A stretch of 64,000 nucleotides of DNA from NCBI GenBank assembly GCA_016704435.1, contig JADJAB010000008.1, positions 1 to 64,000 of the forward strand, in the 5' to 3' direction. The translations under genes were made by a program, and so were the position numbers. Source of the DNA: Rhodobacter sp. Its GTDB lineage: Bacteria; Pseudomonadota; Alphaproteobacteria; Rhodobacterales; Rhodobacteraceae. The notes below the pieces were generated by a model that made no database searches, was not told the origin of the DNA, and was given only the letters and a program-made list of their open reading frames with translations. Of this stretch, positions 9,219 through 17,780 are shown in pieces (the stretch's first letter is position 1; each line of letters begins with the position of its first letter).

Positions 9219-9899
9219 ATGTATGGATTCCAGATTCACAAACGGGAAGCCTTGGCTTCCGCAGACCTGGTTGACCGGTTCCGCCCCATTCCCGTGTCCA
9301 ACGTCAGCGATGCAATGTCGCGGATGACTGCCGGAGGCGCACGGTTGCGGCCAATGCATGACGGCACCCCCCTTGCCGGCGTTGCTATCACCGTCAAGAC
9401 CCGCCCAGGCGACAATCTGATGATCCATCAGGCGATCGACATCGCCGGCCCGGGCGACGTGATTGTCGTGGATGGCGGCGGCGATGTGACCAACTCCCTT
9501 ATCGGCGAAATGATGATGAATCTGGCTTTGAACCGTGGGGTCGCAGGTTTCGTTCTGGACGGCGCGATCCGTGATCTGGCCGTGATCCGCGCCGGAAGCA
9601 TGCCGATCTATGCGGCGGGTGTTACGCATCGCGGCCCCTACAAGGACGGACCCGGAGAGATCAACTGCGCCATTGCTGTCGACGGTATGGTGGTCAGGCC
9701 AGGCGATATCATTCTGGGTGACGATGACGGTGTTCTTTGCGTTCCTTTGGCAAATGCAGAAGAGATTCTTCAGGCATCCATCGAAAAAGTTGAAAAGGAA
9801 GAGCTGGGCCGGATCGCAATTGCAGAAAAGCGCATGAATCGTGACTGGGTAGCGGCGACTTTGCGCAAGAACGGGTGCATTTTCCCTTCTGTATCGTAA
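9219..9899 (+). CDS. RraA/HMG-CHA aldolase family protein
   Basis: This protein of 226 residues has the RraA fold. In this family some members inhibit RNase E, but many, especially in catabolic operons, are class II pyruvate aldolases for 4-hydroxy-4-carboxy-2-oxoadipate-like compounds or oxaloacetate decarboxylases. The substrate and metal signature is present: IDIAGPGDVIVVDGGGD, then GFVLDGAIRDLAVI (the DGxxRD motif). The start at 9219 is chosen because AAGGAG at 9206-9211 sits seven bases upstream; an ATG at 9213 is too close. Its place after a hydratase and before an aldehyde dehydrogenase favours the aldolase role. Confidence 0.75.
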   Translation: MYGFQIHKREALASADLVDRFRPIPVSNVSDAMSRMTAGGARLRPMHDGTPLAGVAITVKTRPGDNLMIHQAIDIAGPGDVIVVDGGGDVTNSLIGEMMMNLALNRGVAGFVLDGAIRDLAVIRAGSMPIYAAGVTHRGPYKDGPGEINCAIAVDGMVVRPGDIILGDDDGVLCVPLANAEEILQASIEKVEKEELGRIAIAEKRMNRDWVAATLRKNGCIFPSVS

Positions 9900-9966
9900 T
9901 ACTGTTCGTCGGAAAGGGCATACATCGCCCCTGCGTCCAGCATTTTAATCAGAGGAACGAAATCCA

Positions 9967-10692
9967 ATGTCCGTGCACACACTATCGGCGGAAACCAAAG
10001 CGCTTCTGGAAACGGTTTCCGTCGCAACCCTGGCCACGGCGCTTTACAAGCGAGGCTTGCGAAACCAGGTAATTCAGGATGTCCGTCCGGTGGTGCCGAA
10101 AGGGCGCAACATGGTGGGCCCCGCCTTTACCCTGCGCTATATGCCGGCCCGCGAAGACCGCAATCAGCTGGTCGAGTTCAGAAATCCCAAACATCCCCAG
10201 CGTCAGGCCGTCGAGGCGTGCCCTCCGGGTCATGTGATGGTGATGGACAGCCGGAAAAGTGCGACCGCGGCCTCGGCCGGCGATATCCTGATTACACGGC
10301 TGATGATGCGGGGTGCTGCCGGGGTGGTGACCGACGGCGGATATCGCGACGCGATGAACATCGGTCAGCTTGAGATGCCAGCCTATCACAATCGACCGTC
10401 CAGCCCGACCAACCTGACCACGAATGAAGCGATCGACATCAACGTGCCGATCGGCTGCGGCGACGCTCCGGTTTTTCCGGGTGATATTCTGGTGGGTGAC
10501 GACGACAGCGTCATCGTCATCCCTGCGCATATGGCGGACGAGGTCGCGAGGGAAGCTGTGGAAATGACGGTCTTTGAAGACTTTGTCCTGAGCAAGGTCA
10601 GAACCGGGGCCTCGATCATTGGGCTCTATCCGGCGACCATCGAAGCCAATCTTGAAGAATTTGCCAAATGGCGTGCGGCGAGCGGACGGTAG
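9967..10692 (+). CDS. Second RraA-family protein
   Basis: This is another RraA-fold protein (241 residues), only distantly similar to its neighbour. It keeps PAFTLRYMPAREDRN, the strand PGHVMVMDSR, SAGDILITRLMMRGAAGVV and the motif TDGGYRD, plus GDILVGDDDSVIVIP near the end. Databases usually label this subtype 'ribonuclease activity regulator RraA'. Its frequent location beside sugar-acid dehydratases and dehydrogenases suggests an aldolase or decarboxylase instead. It sits 67 bp after the first RraA gene, in the same orientation. Two such proteins in tandem may handle successive or alternative substrates. Confidence 0.75.
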   Translation: MSVHTLSAETKALLETVSVATLATALYKRGLRNQVIQDVRPVVPKGRNMVGPAFTLRYMPAREDRNQLVEFRNPKHPQRQAVEACPPGHVMVMDSRKSATAASAGDILITRLMMRGAAGVVTDGGYRDAMNIGQLEMPAYHNRPSSPTNLTTNEAIDINVPIGCGDAPVFPGDILVGDDDSVIVIPAHMADEVAREAVEMTVFEDFVLSKVRTGASIIGLYPATIEANLEEFAKWRAASGR

Positions 10693-10734
10693 CGCTCACT
10701 AGAAATCCACTCGGACTGAAAGACACATGCTTTT

Positions 10735-12239
10735 ATGAAATTCCAACCTCACGGGAAACACCTGATCGCCGGGAAATGGATGGCAGGAACTGCCACCTTT
10801 GCGTCCGAGCCGGCCCATGGACCAAGCCACCAATACGCCGTCGGAACGCCGGACCTTGTCGACGCCGCCTGCAACGCGGCCGAGGCAGCGTTCTGGTCCT
10901 ATGGGTATTCATCCCGCCAAGATCGCGCGGCCTTTCTGAACGCGATCGCTGATGAAATCGAGTTGCGCGGACCGGCAATTACCGAGATCCGAACCCAGGA
11001 AACCGGGCTGCCAGTCGCGCGGCTGGAGGGCGAGCTTGGGCGTACCATTGGCCAATTGCGCTTGTTTGCCAGCCACATTCTGCAAGGTGACTATCTGGAT
11101 CAGCGCAATGATCCGGCATTGCCCGACCGCAAGCCTGCCCCGCGTCCCGATCTCAAACTTGTTCAACGCCCGATCGGCCCGGTGGCAGTCTTTGGCGCGT
11201 CGAACTTCCCGCTGGCCTTTTCCACGGCCGGCGGGGACACGGCTGCAGCCCTTGCTGCTGGCTGCCCGGTTGTCGTGAAAGGCCACAGCGCGCATCCCGG
11301 CACGGGCGAAATCATCGCCGAAGCAATCCACGCCGCAATTTCGCGTTGCGGCGTCCACCCCGGTGTCTTCTCGCTGATTCAGGGTGGCAAGCGTGATGTC
11401 GGGACATCGCTGGTCCAACACCCGCTGATCAATGCGGTGGGCTTTACCGGATCGCTGGCCGGAGGCCGGGCGCTTTTCGACCTTTGCGCGCAGCGGCCCA
11501 ATCCTATTCCATTCTTTGGAGAGCTGGGGTCGGTAAACCCGATGTTCCTTTTGCCCGCCGCGGTTGCCAATCGGGGCGGCGAGATTGCTACAGGATGGGC
11601 CGCCTCGATGACGATGGGCGCCGGGCAGTTCTGCACCAATCCGGGGATTGCCGTTCTGATTGACAGGCCGGACGCCGACGTATTTTCCGATGCCGCGACG
11701 CAGGCACTGAAAGCCACCGGCGCGCAAACCATGCTGACCGATGGCATTGCCGACGCCTATCGCCACGGGCGGGATCGTGTCGCCGGAGCAAGAGGCGTCT
11801 CCGAGTTGCTGACGACAACCTGCAACATGCGAAATGCAACGCCTTACCTCTATGCGACCACCGGGCAGGCCTGGCTTGCCAACGAAGCGCTTGGAGAAGA
11901 GGTGTTCGGCCCACTGGGCTTAATAGTCCGCGTCAAGGATCAGGCCGAGATGGTGGAGGTTGCAACCACGCTCAAAGGGCAACTGACCTGCACCTTGCAT
12001 ATAGATCCCGACGATACCGGTATGGCGAAAAAGCTGATGCCGGTGCTGGAACGCAAAGCTGGCCGGATTCTTGCGAATGGCTTCCCCACGGGCGTGGAGG
12101 TTTGCGATTCAATGGTACATGGCGGTCCATACCCTGCGTCAACGAACTTGGAGCGACCTCTGTGGGCACACTTGCGATCCGCCGGTTCCTGCGCCCGGTT
12201 TGCTACCAGGGTATTCCCGACGGCCTGATCCGCGACTAG
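10735..12239 (+). CDS. Aldehyde dehydrogenase (2-oxoglutarate-semialdehyde type)
   Basis: This NAD(P)-dependent aldehyde dehydrogenase of about 500 residues is the last gene of the catabolic unit. It has the cofactor-binding GPVAVFGASNFPLAFS, the TGGG-like segment GFTGSLAGGRALFDL, the general base Glu in FFGELGSVNP and the nucleophile Cys in MGAGQFCTNPG. The layout resembles 2-oxoglutarate-semialdehyde and 2,5-dioxovalerate dehydrogenases of sugar-acid and hydroxyproline pathways. As written, the frame changes near 12149 and runs on to 12228. Adding one base there restores the family ending (GATSVGTLAIRRFLRP, then QGIPDGLI) with a stop at 12239, so a one-base deletion is likely. It probably delivers the final oxo-acid to the TCA cycle. 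Confidence 0.8.
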
Positions 12240-12304
12240 GGCATGACGATGGCTCCGAAACGCCATTCCGGCCGGCTGAGGCCGTTGCCTGGGCAGGCGC
12301 AGCG

Positions 12305-12700
12305 TCAAATCTGCTCGTTCGTTGCTTTCAGCGGCATGTCGTAATGCGGAAAGGCGCTGTGGCGTTCGATCATCCGGTGGACCCGTGGCGGCGCAGCGCC
12401 GCGATGCAGCTTCAGGATGCGCGCGGAAACCTCGGCATCGGCTTTGGTTCGACGCATGTTGTGGCGCAGGTAATCGTCCCATGTCGAGACGTGGTAACTT
12501 TCGGTCCAGAAGTCTTCGCGCAGTTGTTGCCCCACCGGCGATCCCGCAGCAAGACCCACTGTCGCGCCCGTCGCGGCGGCGGATGCCGGGGCAGTTTACG
12601 GCGAGTCCGCCATAGCCGCCGATGTGGCGCAGTTTTGCGGAATGCCGGGAATGTCGGCAGGGTAGATCACATAGTCGATCATCACCATGATCGGCCCGCT
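12305..12700 (-). pseudogene. C-terminal remnant of an MFS_3-type transporter
   Basis: Only the cytoplasmic tail of a major-facilitator protein of the EntS/MFS_3 group is left. From about 12700 leftwards, PIMVMIDYVIYPADIPAFRK resembles the start of the small C-terminal domain of these transporters. After frame changes the end is clear: REDFWTESYHVSTWDDYLRH, then the RRTKADAEVSARILKLHRG and PPRVHRMIE pattern, with a stop at 12305. No membrane helices remain. It abuts the cut istB stub of the IS21 element, so insertion or deletion around the element removed the rest. The family assignment is moderately sure. Confidence 0.5.
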
Positions 12701-12739
12701 GCATCTGGCGGAGCAGGTCCAGGTGGGGTGGGTCAACAT
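12693..12739 (-). pseudogene. istB: istB stub
   Basis: This is the first 15 or so codons of the IS21 helper ATPase. The start ATG at 12739 gives MLTHPT, the usual IstB opening, and one base later in frame LDLLRQMQ. The sequence then changes to a transporter remnant. No ATPase motifs remain. Confidence 0.55.
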
Positions 12740-12750
12740 CGTTTGTCCTT

Positions 12751-14277
12751 TCAATGGAAGTAACCGGGGCCGCGGATATTGCCATGCTGGATCGCGGGCC
12801 CGTCCGCGGCCGGTTCGGGCCGTTTGCGATGGAGGTTGTTCTTCAGGATCGAATTGACCGAGGAATAGGACCGCGCCCCGATCGCGAGCGCCCGCTCGCA
12901 GGCTGCTTCCAGCGCCTCGGGGCCGTGCGGTTTGGCGGGCGCATGATGCCGAGGCAGGAGCGGAACCCCTGCTCGGGGTGGCTGCGGTCGCGCAGGATTA
13001 CCTCAACCAGCGTCGCGGTATTGGGCCCGATCTTCGCAGCCCAGTTCTTCAGCCGCTCGGGCGACCATTCGGAGTGGCGCCGATGGCTGGCCGGCATGTG
13101 ATCGGCGATGGTGGTGTGCTTGCGATTGGACGAGGTCCTGGCGTGGGCGGCGACACGTTTGCCGTGGTGGAAAATCTCGACCGTCCGCGCCGTGAGTCGG
13201 ACCCAGACCTTCTCCGCAGCAGGCTGTGCGGGGCCGAGTAGTAATGCTTGTCCACCTCGACGTGGTAATCGAGGCCGACAGTGCACTGCTTCCATTCAGA
13301 GAAAACGTAGGGCTCCGCGGGCGAGGACCGCAGGGCGGATCGCTCGACCTGATTGAACAGGTCCCGGCGGCTGGCGCCGAGATGCCGGGTCACCCGGTCG
13401 TTCAGCCGGTCAAGGAGGACGCGGATGGCGGCGTTCAATTCCGCCAACGAGAAGAACCGCTGGTTGCGCAGGCGCGCCGCGATCCAGCGCTCTGCGATCT
13501 GGACGGCGACTTCCACCTTCGCCTTGTCGCGGGGCTTGCGCGGTCGGGCCGGCACGACTGCCGTGCCGTAATGCGCGGCCATGTCGGCGTAGGTCCGGTT
13601 CACTGCCGGTTCATAAAAGCAGGCCTTGGCCACGCCGGACTTCAGGTTGTCGCATACCACCTGCGCCGGGACGCCGCCGAAGTAGCTGAACGCCCGGCAA
13701 TGCGCGCCGATCCAGTCTGACAGGCTCTGGCTCCAGCTTGCCTCGGCATAGGTCAGGTTCGAGGCCCCAGCGTGGCCACGAACAACTGCGCCTGACGAAC
13801 CTCGCCAGTTGCCGCGTCAATGACGGCCAGCATGGTGCCGGCGTAATCAACGAAGACCCGTTCACCGGCAACATGGTGCTGGCGCATCACTGGCGTCAGG
13901 CGCCCTGTCCAGCGGCGGTGGAGATCGCAGAACCGGCTGTATCCATAGCCTTCCGGATGAACGGCGCGGTATTCCTCCCACAGCAGGGACAGCGTCACGC
14001 CCGGGCGCTTGAGCTCGCGGTGGATCGCCGGCCAATCCGGTTGCGCCTCGACAAGCCGGATGGCGCCACCGATCGGATGAAACAGCAGCGCTTCCAACGC
14101 GGCGTCCGTCATCTCCGCTGCAAGCGGCCACGTGAGCGCGGCCCGTTCAATCCGCTTCAGATACTCACTGGCGGTGCTCTGCCCGACACCAAGGCTCGTC
14201 GCGATCTTCCGGGTCGACAATCCGCTGGCGTGAAGCCGCAGCGCTTCTCTGATCTTCCGCATCGTCAGTCTCTTCAT
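12751..14277 (-). pseudogene. istA: IS21 transposase IstA, frameshifted
   Basis: This is the large transposase of the IS21 element. From the start at 14277, the helix-turn-helix is good (MRKIREALRLHASGLSTRKI, then SLGVGQSTASEYLKRIE). The DDE core begins with ERVFVDYAGTM (first Asp) and continues after a shift near 13755 (ASNLTYAEASWSQSLSDW, then VVCDNLKSGV with the second Asp, and PRKPRDKAKVEVAVQ with the Glu). A second shift near 13225 leads to VWVRLTARTVEIFHHGKRV, and a third near 12945 restores the normal C-terminus up to the stop at 12751. All three shifts lie in otherwise good sequence. istB follows 11 bp later as a stub. Confidence 0.8.
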
Positions 14278-14358
14278 GGGGCCGCCTGCTCTGTTTGAAA
14301 GAGCAAGCGTAGCCCGCCGCAGGACTGCCCAGCAGCGTCAGAACCTCACCCCGAAAGG

Positions 14359-14450
14359 GTGACCGGATACCCCGGAATCGGTGACCGGATCAGATTGGAA
14401 TCCCCGACCGGATCAAATCGGAATCCCCGACCGGATCACCCCGGAATGCG
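14359..14450 (+). repeat. Four ~23-bp direct repeats at the IS21 end
   Basis: Copies start at 14359, 14381, 14404 and 14427. Each contains GACCGGAT, then a variable middle and GGAAT. The 22-23 bp period is regular. Multiple terminal repeats are a known property of IS21-family ends and are transposase binding sites. Confidence 0.8.
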
Positions 14451-14452
14451 CA

Positions 14453-14760
14453 ACGTGCTGCGCCAACTGTTCGCAATGACGGTGGCGCGGTGCATCTCCG
14501 TGGGCTTGGTCAGCGGCCAGCACTTTGCGGCGGACGCCCGTCTGATCGAGGCTGACGCCAACAAGCAGAACCCGACGGCGAAGGCAGACCGGAAGACCCG
14601 ATTGCGCGGCCCGAACGGAGCGAATGACGAATTTCCACTCGCTGGCACCGCCCGGAATCTCCGCAAACTGGCCGGATCCTTCCGGCACCGCAGAAAACCA
14701 GGAAAGCCTGAAAGGAATGGCACTTCAGCTGCAACGGGGTGTTTTTCAACAGAATCGGTC
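14453..14760 (+). pseudogene. IS1182-family transposase remnant
   Basis: This is a fragment of an IS1182-type transposase next to the IS21 terminus. The first part, RQLFAMTVARCISVGLVSGQ, then HFAADARLIEADANKQN, matches the region around the first catalytic Asp. It joins directly to the family's C-terminal segment (NGANDEFPLAGTARNLRKLA), so the catalytic middle has been deleted. The sequence GTTTTTCAACAGAATC near 14742 resembles a terminal repeat of such elements. It is not mobile. The insertion of IS21 beside it explains the missing left part. Confidence 0.55.
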
Positions 14761-14810
14761 AATTGCAGCCGGATTGCCGCCTCTTGCACCAACGGCAGGG
14801 TAAGGGCCCG

Positions 14811-16019
14811 CTATTGCACAACCGCGTCGCGGGACATGTCCAGATGCAGCTCGGTGCCGGTGTAGGGGTTGGCGGCGATCACCTTGTCATTCAGCTCGAT
14901 CCCCAGACCCGGCGTCTTGGGCGGAATGACATAGCCATCCTGCCAAGCGAAATCGGCCGAGACAAACGACATGTAAGGCCCGCTGAAGGTGCCGATGCTT
15001 TCCAGAATAAGGAAATTCGGCGTGCAGGTGGAGATCTGGATATTGGCCGCCGCCGTCACCGGGCCGCAGTAAAGATGCGGGGCGATCTGGGCCTGACGGG
15101 TTTCGGCCATCGCGGCGATCTTCTTGGCCTCCAGCAGGCCACCGACGCGGCCAAGGTCCATTTGCAGGATCGAGGCGGCACCCGCCTCAAGCACGCGGGC
15201 GAATTCGTGCTTGGTGCAAAGCCGCTCGCCGGTCGAGATTGGGATCGAGGTGAAGCGGGCGACCTCGGCCATATCGGCAGGATTTTCCGGCGGCACCGGC
15301 TCTTCGAACCACAGCGGGTCATATTTCTCCAGCCGCCGCGCCAGACGTTTCGCGCCCGAGACGGTGAACTGCCCATGGGTGCCAAACAGGATGTCTGCAC
15401 GGGTGCCCACCGCGGCGCGAATGGTTTTGCAGAACGCCTCGCTGCGCTCCAGATCCTCAAGGCGGGGCTGGTGGCCGTCATGGATCGTATAGGCGCCGGC
15501 GGGATCGAACTTGATCGCGGTAAAGCCCTTGTCGACCATTTCCACCGCGATCCCTGCGGCGATATCGGGGTCGTTATAGACATTCGGGATTGACGGGTCG
15601 GGGTAGACGTCGCCCTCCTTCGGGTACAGGTAGGTATAGCTGCGCAACCGGTCATGCACCTTGCCGCCCATCAGCTCGTAAACCGGCTTGTCCGCCGCCT
15701 TGCCGATGATGTCCCAACAGGCGATTTCCAGGGCGCTGAGCACGCCCATGACGGTGACATCGGGGCGCATCGTGTAGCCGGCGCCATAGGTGCGGCGCCA
15801 GAGTTTCTCGATGTGGTGCGGATCCGCACCTTCGAACTGTCGGGTGAAGACATCGACGGCCATCGCGGCACAAAGATCGGGGCCAAAGGTGGCATTGTAG
15901 ATCTCGCCAACCCCGGTGATCCCACAGGCGGTGGTCAGCCGCACGAAGATGAAATAGCGCCCACCGTGGCGGGGCGGCGGATTGCCGACAACAAAGGTCT
16001 CGATCTTGTCCAGCTTCAT
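14811..16019 (-). CDS. Mandelate racemase/muconate lactonizing enzyme family dehydratase
   Basis: This enolase-superfamily enzyme (402 residues) probably dehydrates a sugar acid. The N-terminal lid (about 1-120) is followed by the barrel. Visible active-site parts are AIKFDPAG at the second strand, WFEEPVPPENP and ISTGERL, which would supply the later metal-binding Glu residues. Where related galactonate dehydratases have an Asp (VDFHGR), this protein reads LFGTHGQF, so one usual ligand position is not acidic. A close paralogue at 57164-58399 shares this feature. It is followed upstream by a GMC oxidoreductase gene in the same direction, 14 bp away, so the two form an operon. The substrate is unknown. 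Confidence 0.82.
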   Translation of the reverse strand: MKLDKIETFVVGNPPPRHGGRYFIFVRLTTACGITGVGEIYNATFGPDLCAAMAVDVFTRQFEGADPHHIEKLWRRTYGAGYTMRPDVTVMGVLSALEIACWDIIGKAADKPVYELMGGKVHDRLRSYTYLYPKEGDVYPDPSIPNVYNDPDIAAGIAVEMVDKGFTAIKFDPAGAYTIHDGHQPRLEDLERSEAFCKTIRAAVGTRADILFGTHGQFTVSGAKRLARRLEKYDPLWFEEPVPPENPADMAEVARFTSIPISTGERLCTKHEFARVLEAGAASILQMDLGRVGGLLEAKKIAAMAETRQAQIAPHLYCGPVTAAANIQISTCTPNFLILESIGTFSGPYMSFVSADFAWQDGYVIPPKTPGLGIELNDKVIAANPYTGTELHLDMSRDAVVQ

Positions 16020-16033
16020 GGCGGCCTCATTGG

Positions 16034-17639
16034 TCAGGGGGCGGGGGTTCGGCCCGCGTCTTCAAGGATCAGATCAGCGGCGCGCATCGCCAGCATGATC
16101 GTCGGTGCATTGGTGTTGCCCGAGGTGATGTTCGGAAAGGCCGAGGCGTCAACCACCCGCAGCCGCCTGACGCCATGCACCCGCAACCGTGCATCCAAGA
16201 CGGAATCCGAAGCGTCATTGCCCATCCGGCAGGTGCAGGTCGGATGGAAATTGGTCGCCGCACGGGCGCGGTAATCGTCGAGCAGGGCGGCGTCGTCCAT
16301 CCGGGCAAAGCCGGGCGTCCTGGGCGATTTGGTCAGCCGCGCGATTGTCGGGGCGGCGGCGAGGCGCTGCACCAGCCTGCCTGCGGCGATGGCGTCAAGC
16401 CTGTCCTGTTCGGTCGAAAGCGAATTGGGCTGGATCAGCGGCGCTTGCGCCGGATCGGCCGAGGCGATCTCGATACTGCCGCGACTGGTCGGGCGGCAGG
16501 GCTGCGCGCAAAGCACAAAGCCGGGCGCCGGCCCCATCTCGGGCTTGCCATCGGGCCGGGTCGAATAGAGGCCGGGGTTGCAGTAAACCTGCATATCCGG
16601 CACCGGCTGGCCAGTCTCAGAACGCACAAAACCGCCCACCTGATTGACCGGAACACTCAACGGGCCGCGACGGGTCAGCAGATACTGCATCCCTGCGAGG
16701 GCTTGCCCGACCTTGCGACCCAGGATGCTGTTGAGTGTCGGTTCGGTTGCCAAGAACTGATGCGAGATCGCAAGGTGATCTTGCAGGCCGGCCCCGACCT
16801 GGCCCAGATCGCTGACAACCGCAATGCCGTGCGATTTCAGCAGCTTTGCAGGTCCAAGCCCCGAGAGCTGCAGCAATTGCGGCGAGTTTATCGCCCCCGC
16901 AGACGATCATCTCGGCGCGCGCCTTTGCAGTGATCTGCTGATCGCCAAGCCGATAGCAAATGCCGGTTGCCTGACCGTTGGTGATTTCCAACCGCTCCAC
17001 CAGCGCGTTTTTCACCAGCTCTACGTTGCCGCGCCTCAGCGCCGGGCGCAGGAACGCATCCGCCGCCGACCAGCGCCGCCCGCCCTTCACGGTGCTTCGG
17101 AAATAGGACAGACCCTCGATCGAGTCGGCATTCATATCGGCGCGGACGGGCCAGCCAAGCTCGGCCGCCGCTGCAAGGAAATGCGCCGAAAACGGCTGCA
17201 TTTGCTGCGACAGGTCCGAAACCCGCAACGGCCCGCCGCCATCATTGTCGGCGTGGCTTTCAACGCGGCCATAGGTCTGGCGCACAGAGTCCCAGTTCCA
17301 GCCGGTGGCACCTGCGGCCTCCCAATCGTCGAAATCATGCGCCAGGCCGCGGACATAGGCCATCGCATTGATCGAGTTGGATCCGCCGACGACGCGACCA
17401 CGCGGCCAATAGGCCTTGCGACCCTTGAGCCCGCGATCCGCCTGCGCCTCGTAGCGCCAGTTCACCCTCGGGTCGGAAAAGGTGAACGCATAGCCCAAGG
17501 GCACCTTGATCCAGAACCGCGCGTCAGAGCCGCCGGCCTCGATCACCAGCACCTTGGTGTTGGGGTTCCGGCTCAGCCTGTCGGCCAGAACGCAGCCCGC
17601 CGACCCTGCGCCTACGATGATATAGTCGAATTCCATCAT
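16034..17639 (-). CDS. GMC-family FAD oxidoreductase (one frameshift)
   Basis: This is a choline-dehydrogenase-like flavoprotein that oxidises an alcohol, possibly a sugar or polyol. The FAD-binding start is clear: DYIIVGAGSAGCVLADRLS and VLVIEAGGSD, then WPRGRVVGGSNSINAMAYVRG. The C-terminal catalytic region has NFHPTCTCRMG (active His) and ITSGNTNAPTIMLAMRAADL. As written, the frame breaks at the C run 16894-16898; one more base restores GAINSPQLLQLSGLGPAKLL, the expected GMC signature. With that correction it is about 535 residues. The start may be 17639 or 17636. It is co-transcribed with the enolase-family dehydratase and divergent from a LysR gene. Confidence 0.82.
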
Positions 17640-17780
17640 ACCCTTGCCCCGCCGGGAAACCGGCGCCCGTCTTTCGTCGCAGAGAGACAGGTTTGGACGT
17701 TCAAGGAAAACAATAGTTTTGGCACCTGAGCCATCATGCTATTTAAAGGTAACATCACAGCACCTGACGGAGGATTCCCG
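17640..17780. promoter_or_regulatory. Divergent promoter region, GMC operon / LysR
   Basis: This 141-bp gap separates the divergently transcribed GMC oxidoreductase and LysR genes. It is AT-richer around 17705-17760, as expected for promoters. GGAGG at 17769-17773 is the ribosome-binding site for a TTG start at 17781. No clear operator dyad was found by eye. Confidence 0.4.

Larger units (their letters stand above)
12693..14452 (-). mobile_element. Truncated IS21-family element
   Basis: One end is intact: a terminal TG on the minus strand at 14452 and four direct repeats just inside it. istA covers most of the element. istB begins at 12739 with MLTHPT but is cut off after about 45 bp, where transporter sequence takes over, so the other end is missing. 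The element cannot move by itself. It separates the two metabolic units and is nested beside an IS1182 remnant. Confidence 0.75.

Noticed and set aside
14359..14450. Possible CRISPR array (four regular repeats)
   Set aside because: Unit spacing is only 22-23 bp with no separate spacers, it lies at an IS21 terminus, and no cas genes are present.
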